NCBI GenBank assembly: GCA_023255355.1
Contig: JALRIU010000205.1
Coordinates: 1 to 10,827 of the forward strand
From: Pseudomonadales bacterium
GTDB taxonomy: Bacteria; Pseudomonadota; Gammaproteobacteria; Pseudomonadales; JAHEIH01
Length of the DNA: 10,827 nt
Direction of reading: 5' to 3'
Below are positions 6,355 through 10,827 of this stretch, in pieces; position 1 is the stretch's first letter, and each line of letters starts with the position of its first letter. Made by a program: the position numbers and the translations under genes. Under the pieces are notes generated by a model that saw nothing but the letters and a program-made list of their open reading frames with translations, was not told the origin of the DNA and did no database searches.

Positions 6355-7290
6355 TTATCGCTCAAAATAGTCGCGGCCCACAGCTAAATCATGGGCAATG
6401 TTTTCTTTCAATTCATCGAGTGATGAGAACTTTTTCTCATCGCGTAATTTATGTTTAAAGTACACATTTAAATGACGACCGTAGATGTCGCCATCAAAAT
6501 CAAAAATATGTACCTCTAAAATCGCCTTGCTTAAGTCGCCGATTGTGGGACGAGTACCAACATTCGCAACTCCGTAAAGACGCTGTTGGTCAGCACCGTC
6601 GACCTCCACAGCATAGACGCCACTCAATGGTGATTTAATTCGCCTTAAGGCAATGTTCGCCGTTGGTGCACCAATAGTTCTACCTAATTGCTGCCCTTTT
6701 ACTACACGACCAGACATCGAATAAGGCCGCCCCAATAAGTGCTCGACCACCTCAAAATTCGCCTCGCTTAACGCCTCACGAATCCGAGTGCTACTCACGC
6801 GATCCTCTGCCAGTATCAAGGTATCAGTATCAATAACCTCATAGCCCGCCTGATCGCCGACTTGCTTGAGCATGTCGTAGTTACCTTCACGACCTTTGCC
6901 AAAACCAAAATCATCACCGATGATAAGTACCTTGATACCTAATTTTGCCACAAACACTTCATCAATAAATTGCCTTGCGCTCATTTGACGGAGTGACTCC
7001 ACAAAGCGAATTCGCAAGACTCGATCTACACCCAGCTTTTCGAGCATTCGAAAACGCTCAGCAAAATTGGTTAACCGGGGCGGCGCATCATTAGGGCTAA
7101 AGTATTCGCGTGGTAAGGGCTCAAATAGAATGACCGTCGAAGGCAAGCCAATCTCATGGCCTTTACTCACTAATTGGCTGATGACTTTTTGATGGCCACG
7201 ATGCAATCCGTCGAACGCACCAATCGTCGCAACACATGCCCGATGCTCGGTGCGCAAATTATGCAAATCGCGGATTAATTCCATGGACAT
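6355..7290 (-). CDS. ribF: Bifunctional riboflavin kinase / FAD synthetase RibF
   Basis: RibF phosphorylates riboflavin to FMN and then adenylates FMN to FAD. I place the start at the ATG at 7290 (MSMELIRDLHNLR), giving 311 residues, the normal family length; an ATG two codons later is almost as good. The frame remains open to a GTG at 7344, but the extra 18 residues do not look like RibF. The N-terminal adenylyltransferase domain has GAFDGLHRGH at 24-33 and SSTRIR at 166-171. The C-terminal kinase domain has GRVVKGQQLGRTIGAPTANI at 194-213 and the NVGTRPTIGD segment at 243-252. It follows murJ after an 88-nt gap with a candidate promoter and precedes ileS by 3 nt. No FMN riboswitch fits in the gap. 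Confidence 0.96.
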   Translation of the reverse strand: MSMELIRDLHNLRTEHRACVATIGAFDGLHRGHQKVISQLVSKGHEIGLPSTVILFEPLPREYFSPNDAPPRLTNFAERFRMLEKLGVDRVLRIRFVESLRQMSARQFIDEVFVAKLGIKVLIIGDDFGFGKGREGNYDMLKQVGDQAGYEVIDTDTLILAEDRVSSTRIREALSEANFEVVEHLLGRPYSMSGRVVKGQQLGRTIGAPTANIALRRIKSPLSGVYAVEVDGADQQRLYGVANVGTRPTIGDLSKAILEVHIFDFDGDIYGRHLNVYFKHKLRDEKKFSSLDELKENIAHDLAVGRDYFER

Positions 7291-7315
7291 CTGCCAATTG
7301 TTAAAAATGGCATAG

Positions 7316-7321
7316 ATTATA
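7316..7321 (-). promoter_or_regulatory. Candidate -10 element for the ribF-ileS-lspA-fkpB-ispH block
   Basis: The coding strand has a perfect TATAAT in the only sizeable gap between murJ and ribF, about 26 nt before the chosen ribF ATG. It would give a leader of about 19 nt. No convincing -35 box lies 16-18 bp upstream, so the promoter may be weak or activator-dependent. A 5-bp inverted repeat (7327-7331 with 7345-7349) sits where a -35 would be. It lacks a following U run, so it is not a good terminator. Confidence 0.4.
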
Positions 7322-7372
7322 TGAGATTGGGCCGCACAACGCACCCCAAAAGACCGAGAAAATCCCTAAAAA

Positions 7373-8971
7373 TTAATGTTTTGTGAGGAACTCACGTAGT
7401 TTTACACCAGTGATGAATAAACTAATGAAATAGACAGTGATACCCAGCAAACATAATGGCGCCAACCAAAGAGCCCTGACCTGCCATGACCACGTAAACC
7501 ATTCGTTCATTGAGGGCGATAAATAACCCACCACAGCGGCCATTACCATTGTCGATGCTACTACTTGAAAAGATAACAACCACCAACCATGTTGCGGATG
7601 ATAAACGTCAGCGCTTCGCAGCCCTCGGTAAAGCAAATAGGCATTCATGTAGGACGACACCATCGTGGCGAGTGCTAAGCCAACATGGCCGATTTTAAAA
7701 TACACATGCAGAGGCACAACAAAGAGGATGTTCAAAATCATGTTCGCTACCATGGCCTTGATACCAATGCGAACCGGGGTTTTTGTGTCCTGCCTTGAAT
7801 AATACCCTGGCGCTAAAACTTTAATCATCATAAAGGCAAGTAGCGCCATAGAATAAGCACGTAAGCTAAAAGCAGACATGGCAATATCGTTCTCGGTCAT
7901 CGCACCGTAGTGGTACAGGCTAATCAAAATAGGCTCTGCCAACACTACTAGGGCGGTCCCTGCTGGCACTGCAATCAATAACACAACCCGCAACGCCCAA
8001 TCCATAGTGGCAGAGAAGGCCTCTGCTGAAAGCGAGGCGTGTTTGCGAGAAAGACTGGGCAAAATAACCGTCGCTAGCGCAACACCAAATACGCCCAATG
8101 GTAGTTCCCATAAACGATCCGAGTAATACAACCATGACACGCTGCCGGTAGGCAAAAAAGACGCCAAAATGGTATCCAACAAAAGATTGATCTGCGATAC
8201 AGAGACACCGAAAAGAGCAGGAACAATCAGAGTAAGAATGCGCCTAACCCCTTCATGCTGGGTATCCCAACGAGGCCTAGGCAGCAGGTTCATCTGTCGC
8301 AAAAAAGGCATCTGAAATACCATTTGCATGAAACCGGCTACAAACACTGCCCATGCCAATGCGTAGATTGGCACCGGAAAATAGCTGCTGAAATAGGCCC
8401 CGCTGATCAAAAAGATATTAAGTAACACTGGCGTAAAGGCAGGAACTGCGAACTTGCCGTAGGCATTCAGAATTCCACCAGCAAAGCCCGTTAAGGAGAT
8501 AAACATCAGGTAGGGAAAGGTTATTCGCACCATGTCGGTGACCATTTGCTGTTTTTGCGGATCAACTACATAACCAGGTGCAAAAATCGTCGCCACCACC
8601 GGCGCACCAACCATGGCAACGATGGTGACCAGCATCAAAATACCGCCCAGTACACCAGCCACTCTATCGAGCAAGTCTTTTACGTCTTGCAGTGATTGGG
8701 TTTGTCGATATTCAGACAACACCGGCACAAAGGCCTGACTAAAAGCACCCTCGCCGAATAAGCGCCGCATAAAATTTGGAATCTTAAAGGCAATAAAAAA
8801 GGCATCAGCTGCAGCATCGGCGCCAAAAAATCGAGCCACCACCATATCGCGAACAACACCCAGCACCCTTGAACCCATCGTCATTGATCCAAAAATAGCA
8901 CCAGACTTGGCAAGCCCGCGAGAGGAATCCTCTCCCTGGCCTAGTTGGCTTGGCACTTTTTGGTCAGTCAT
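7373..8971 (-). CDS. murJ: Lipid II flippase MurJ (MviN)
   Basis: MurJ is the essential MOP-superfamily inner-membrane transporter that flips lipid II to the periplasm for peptidoglycan synthesis. The 532-residue protein is strongly hydrophobic along its length, consistent with the 14 membrane helices of the family. Conserved charged residues are in place: Arg35 and Arg41 in MGSRVLGVVRD, Asp42, and Arg69-Arg70 in NFMRRLFGEGAFSQAF, matching E. coli Arg18, Arg24 and Arg52-53. It is about 17 residues longer at the N-terminus than E. coli MurJ, with a polar Gln/Ser/Gly-rich segment. The ATG at 8971 has a GAGGTG ribosome site 6-7 nt upstream and overlaps the Nudix gene by 8 nt (ATGACTGA), which supports this start. 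It sits next to ribF as in Pseudomonas. No rpsT gene is present upstream. Confidence 0.97.
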   Translation of the reverse strand: MTDQKVPSQLGQGEDSSRGLAKSGAIFGSMTMGSRVLGVVRDMVVARFFGADAAADAFFIAFKIPNFMRRLFGEGAFSQAFVPVLSEYRQTQSLQDVKDLLDRVAGVLGGILMLVTIVAMVGAPVVATIFAPGYVVDPQKQQMVTDMVRITFPYLMFISLTGFAGGILNAYGKFAVPAFTPVLLNIFLISGAYFSSYFPVPIYALAWAVFVAGFMQMVFQMPFLRQMNLLPRPRWDTQHEGVRRILTLIVPALFGVSVSQINLLLDTILASFLPTGSVSWLYYSDRLWELPLGVFGVALATVILPSLSRKHASLSAEAFSATMDWALRVVLLIAVPAGTALVVLAEPILISLYHYGAMTENDIAMSAFSLRAYSMALLAFMMIKVLAPGYYSRQDTKTPVRIGIKAMVANMILNILFVVPLHVYFKIGHVGLALATMVSSYMNAYLLYRGLRSADVYHPQHGWWLLSFQVVASTMVMAAVVGYLSPSMNEWFTWSWQVRALWLAPLCLLGITVYFISLFITGVKLREFLTKH

Positions 8972-9584
8972 CTAGACCCACCTCACGACGCAATCGCTGA
9001 CGATTTAATTGCAACCATTGCAGAGCGATCACTGTCGAAGCATTAATAATTTGACCATTCGCCAAGCGCTCAAAACAGCTTTGTGCACTGTACACAGCGG
9101 CACGTATATCCTCGTGTTCAGTCGCTAGGCCAAAGACACCCCCAGCCTTACTGGTATCAATCTGACCATAAAACAGCATCAAGAATTCATCCGTGAAGCC
9201 TGGGCTCGAGTAGTATCCCACAATCGGCTCGAGAGACGTGACCTCACAGCCAGCTTCTTCCTCTGATTCTCTTATCGCCACATCCTCAAAAGACTCGCCG
9301 TCCTCAACCAAGCCAGCCACAATTTCTAACATCCAGGGTGAATGTTCTGCTTTACAAACGCCGGGCCGAAATTGCTCAATTAACAAAACTTCATCCCGAA
9401 TAGGATCATAGGGTAAGACACCCACAGCATCGCCACGCACCAAAATCTCTCGGCGAATCTCAGGACTCATGCCACCTGCAAACATCGCGTGTTGCAAAAT
9501 GCGCGTTTCTAGACGCAAAAAACCCGCATAATTGACCGTGCGGGTTAGAATCTTTACATCTTGATGGCTAAAGTCCATGCTCAT
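8964..9584 (-). CDS. nudF: Nudix hydrolase, ADP-ribose pyrophosphatase-like (NudF family)
   Basis: This 206-residue protein is close to E. coli NudF in length and layout. NudF enzymes hydrolyse ADP-ribose to AMP and ribose 5-phosphate. The Nudix box runs from Gly91 to Cys113 and fits G-x5-E-x7-RE-x2-EE-x-G: Gly91, Glu97, Arg105-Glu106, Glu109-Glu110, Gly112. A proline sixteen residues after the box glycine (Pro128, in YYSSPGFTDE) is the known mark of ADP-ribose pyrophosphatases within the superfamily. EQFRPG at 70-75 is also typical of the family. The start ATG shares a base with the pyrB stop (TAATG); an alternative ATG lies two codons in. It overlaps murJ by 8 nt. Sitting between pyrB and murJ, it may link nucleotide turnover to pyrimidine supply, but this is inference; other nucleoside-diphosphate sugars cannot be excluded as substrates. 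Confidence 0.88.
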   Translation of the reverse strand: MSMDFSHQDVKILTRTVNYAGFLRLETRILQHAMFAGGMSPEIRREILVRGDAVGVLPYDPIRDEVLLIEQFRPGVCKAEHSPWMLEIVAGLVEDGESFEDVAIRESEEEAGCEVTSLEPIVGYYSSPGFTDEFLMLFYGQIDTSKAGGVFGLATEHEDIRAAVYSAQSCFERLANGQIINASTVIALQWLQLNRQRLRREVGLDD

Positions 9585-10591
9585 TAGCGCTTGGTATACC
9601 AGTTAACGGGACGAGCATATTGCTCGACTTGATCGACTACGTCCAAAATCATCGCAAACAAAGCCATTCTTACGTTCACTCCATTATCAGCCTGGCGGAA
9701 TATCGCCAAATTTGGGTTCTCGTTAAGATCATTATCGAGCTCGTTGGCATCCATGCGCGAATCTCTTGGCAAGGGGTGCATAATGACAGTGTTAGGCTCA
9801 CAATATTGGGTGTAGATAGACTGATTTAGACGAAAACGACCACGGTAGCGATCCGCTTCTTCTTTACTCGCAAAGCGTTCTTCTTGAATACGGGTCGAAT
9901 AGGCAATATCCACCCGTGAAATGCTCTCTTCAAGCTTATCGGTGATATAAACGTGATGACCCGCAGTACGTAACATCTCAACGACGTCTTCCTGCATCTG
10001 AAGCTCTTCAGGCGCAACCATGGTAATCGACAAATTTTTATATAAACTTAAAAGCTTGCACAGAGAATGAACAGTACGCCCATTTTTGAGGTCGCCAATC
10101 ATAGCTATTCGCAGGTTATCGATGCCCTTCCCTGCAGCTTTGACCTCTTTGCGAATCGTATAAAGATCAAGTAATGCTTGGCTAGGATGCTCGTTAGCAC
10201 CATCACCGCCGTTTAGAACGGGTACTCGACTAGCACTGGCAAACTCAGCCACAGAGAACGATTCTGGATGTCGCATTACAATAATGTCCGAATAACCACT
10301 CAAAACGCGGGCGGTATCATATAACGACTCACCTTTAGCAAGTGCAGAGTTTTGAATCCCTGTGGTCTCTCTGACTTCGCCACCGAGCAAGTTGAACGCA
10401 CAACCAAAACTTACTCGAGTTCGTGTGCTCGGTTCAAAGAACATGTTCCCTAAAATCGCACCATCCAGCACTTTGGTGACTCGTTGACGGCGCGCAAAGG
10501 GCTCCATCATATCAGCGACAGTAAAAATACGATCAATGTCAGCGCGCTCAAATTGCTGCACAGAAAGAATATGGCTTCCTACAAAATCCAC
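9584..10591 (-). CDS. pyrB: Aspartate carbamoyltransferase catalytic chain
   Basis: PyrB condenses carbamoyl phosphate with aspartate in the second step of de novo pyrimidine synthesis. The carbamoyl phosphate loop FFEPSTRTR is at 51-59, Lys86 lies in the LAKGES loop, and Arg107, His135 and Gln138 (in NEHPSQALLDLYT) line the active site. Arg172, Arg234 (in STRIQEERF) and the HPLPR loop at 272-276 complete it. At 335 residues it is about 25 longer than the E. coli chain, mainly through extra C-terminal segments, including one at about 240-262. It starts with GTG, supported by GCGAGGT 4 nt upstream. No pyrI or dihydroorotase-like gene follows; the next gene is a Nudix hydrolase joined by TAATG. 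Lying 11 nt after the ABC transporter gene, it has no room for a pyrimidine-sensing leader. Ornithine carbamoyltransferase is excluded by the aspartate-side motifs. Confidence 0.95.
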   Translation of the reverse strand: MDFVGSHILSVQQFERADIDRIFTVADMMEPFARRQRVTKVLDGAILGNMFFEPSTRTRVSFGCAFNLLGGEVRETTGIQNSALAKGESLYDTARVLSGYSDIIVMRHPESFSVAEFASASRVPVLNGGDGANEHPSQALLDLYTIRKEVKAAGKGIDNLRIAMIGDLKNGRTVHSLCKLLSLYKNLSITMVAPEELQMQEDVVEMLRTAGHHVYITDKLEESISRVDIAYSTRIQEERFASKEEADRYRGRFRLNQSIYTQYCEPNTVIMHPLPRDSRMDANELDNDLNENPNLAIFRQADNGVNVRMALFAMILDVVDQVEQYARPVNWYTKR

Positions 10592-10595
10592 CGGG

Positions 10596-10602
10596 ACCTC
10601 GC
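10596..10602 (-). promoter_or_regulatory. Ribosome binding site that supports the GTG start of pyrB
   Basis: GCGAGGT ends 4 nt before the GTG at 10591 and directly follows the TAA stop of the upstream ABC transporter gene. There is no upstream in-frame ATG, so this site fixes the pyrB start and suggests coupled translation with the transporter. Confidence 0.6.
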
Positions 10603-10827
10603 TTAATTTACCAGGTTGTTGTCATGCCGAAGGTTAGCTCCGGAATTCTTAAATTGTAAATCCGTCCAACGACGATACAAATCGCTCGATTTCATCAGAC
10701 TTTCATGCGTGCCCGTTGCAACGACCTTCCCTTGATCCAATACAGCGATTTCATCAGCATTGACTACTGTGGCCAAACGATGCGCAATCACAATAGTGGT
10801 TCGCTCTTTAGTAAGTTGCTCCAGCGC
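10603..10827 (-). CDS. ABC exporter (MsbA-like), C-terminal end of the nucleotide-binding domain (partial)
   Basis: The last 74 codons of an ABC transporter ATPase enter from the right edge. The frame is open at the window end, and the in-frame GTG at 10791 is an internal Val, not a start. The visible part has the switch (H-loop) histidine at residue 16 in VIAHRLATV, preceded by a strand (TTIVIAHR), then the ADEIAVLDQGKVVATGTHESL segment typical of exporter NBDs, in which the ATPase is fused to its own membrane domain. Walker A, Walker B and the signature motif are outside the window. It ends 11 nt before the pyrB start. The transported substrate cannot be told from this fragment; lipid, peptide or drug exporters all share this tail. 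A fused MsbA-type exporter is an inference from the sequence style. Confidence 0.85.
   Translation of the reverse strand, partial: ALEQLTKERTTIVIAHRLATVVNADEIAVLDQGKVVATGTHESLMKSSDLYRRWTDLQFKNSGANLRHDNNLVN

Noticed and set aside
5821..6387. A 188-residue plus-strand open frame opposite the start of ileS.
   Set aside because: It lies antisense to the HIGH-containing N-terminus of IleS, shows no recognisable domain, and has no ribosome site worth noting.
7291..7372. FMN riboswitch or transcription terminator between murJ and ribF.
   Set aside because: The gap is under 90 nt, too short for the riboswitch fold, and the only inverted repeat (5 bp) has no U run after it.
8918..8971. The polar N-terminal extension of MurJ as evidence of a wrong start.
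   Set aside because: The ATG at 8971 has a good ribosome site and an 8-nt overlap with the upstream gene, and N-terminal length varies in this family.

Overview
The window is a densely packed stretch of a gammaproteobacterial chromosome in which all twelve recognisable genes lie on the minus strand, so transcription runs from the high-numbered end to the low-numbered end. The order ribF-ileS-lspA-fkpB-ispH followed by type IV minor pilin genes, together with murJ beside ribF, is typical of Pseudomonas-related and marine gammaproteobacteria. The sequence alone does not settle the genus.

In transcription order, the window opens with the last 74 residues of an ABC exporter (10603-10827, cut by the window edge). 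Next come pyrB (aspartate carbamoyltransferase), a NudF-like Nudix hydrolase and murJ (lipid II flippase). These four genes are separated by 11 nt or overlap, so they look co-transcribed. After an 88-nt gap with a good -10 element come ribF, ileS, lspA, fkpB and ispH, separated by 3 nt or overlapping by 1-8 nt. This block makes FAD, charges tRNA-Ile, matures lipoproteins, assists protein folding and completes isoprenoid precursor synthesis.

A 134-nt intergenic region (1572-1705) separates ispH from the minor pilin genes. It holds a perfect CRP/Vfr-type palindrome (TGTGA-N6-TCACA) about 41 bp upstream of a predicted start site, a possible -10 element and a stem-loop. Three overlapping minor pilin genes follow: a fimT/fimU-type gene, pilW and the first 108 codons of pilX, which runs off the left edge. 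A pilV gene, usually found between the first pilin gene and pilW, is not there.

Most of the window is ordinary conserved housekeeping sequence, and I see no new multi-gene system, mobile element, RNA gene or CRISPR array. The points worth a second look are in the pilin region: the CRP-like site, a G8 tract inside the first pilin gene where gain or loss of one base would truncate the protein, a calcium-loop-like motif in PilW and the missing pilV. At the other end, pyrB has neither pyrI nor a dihydroorotase-like partner beside it.
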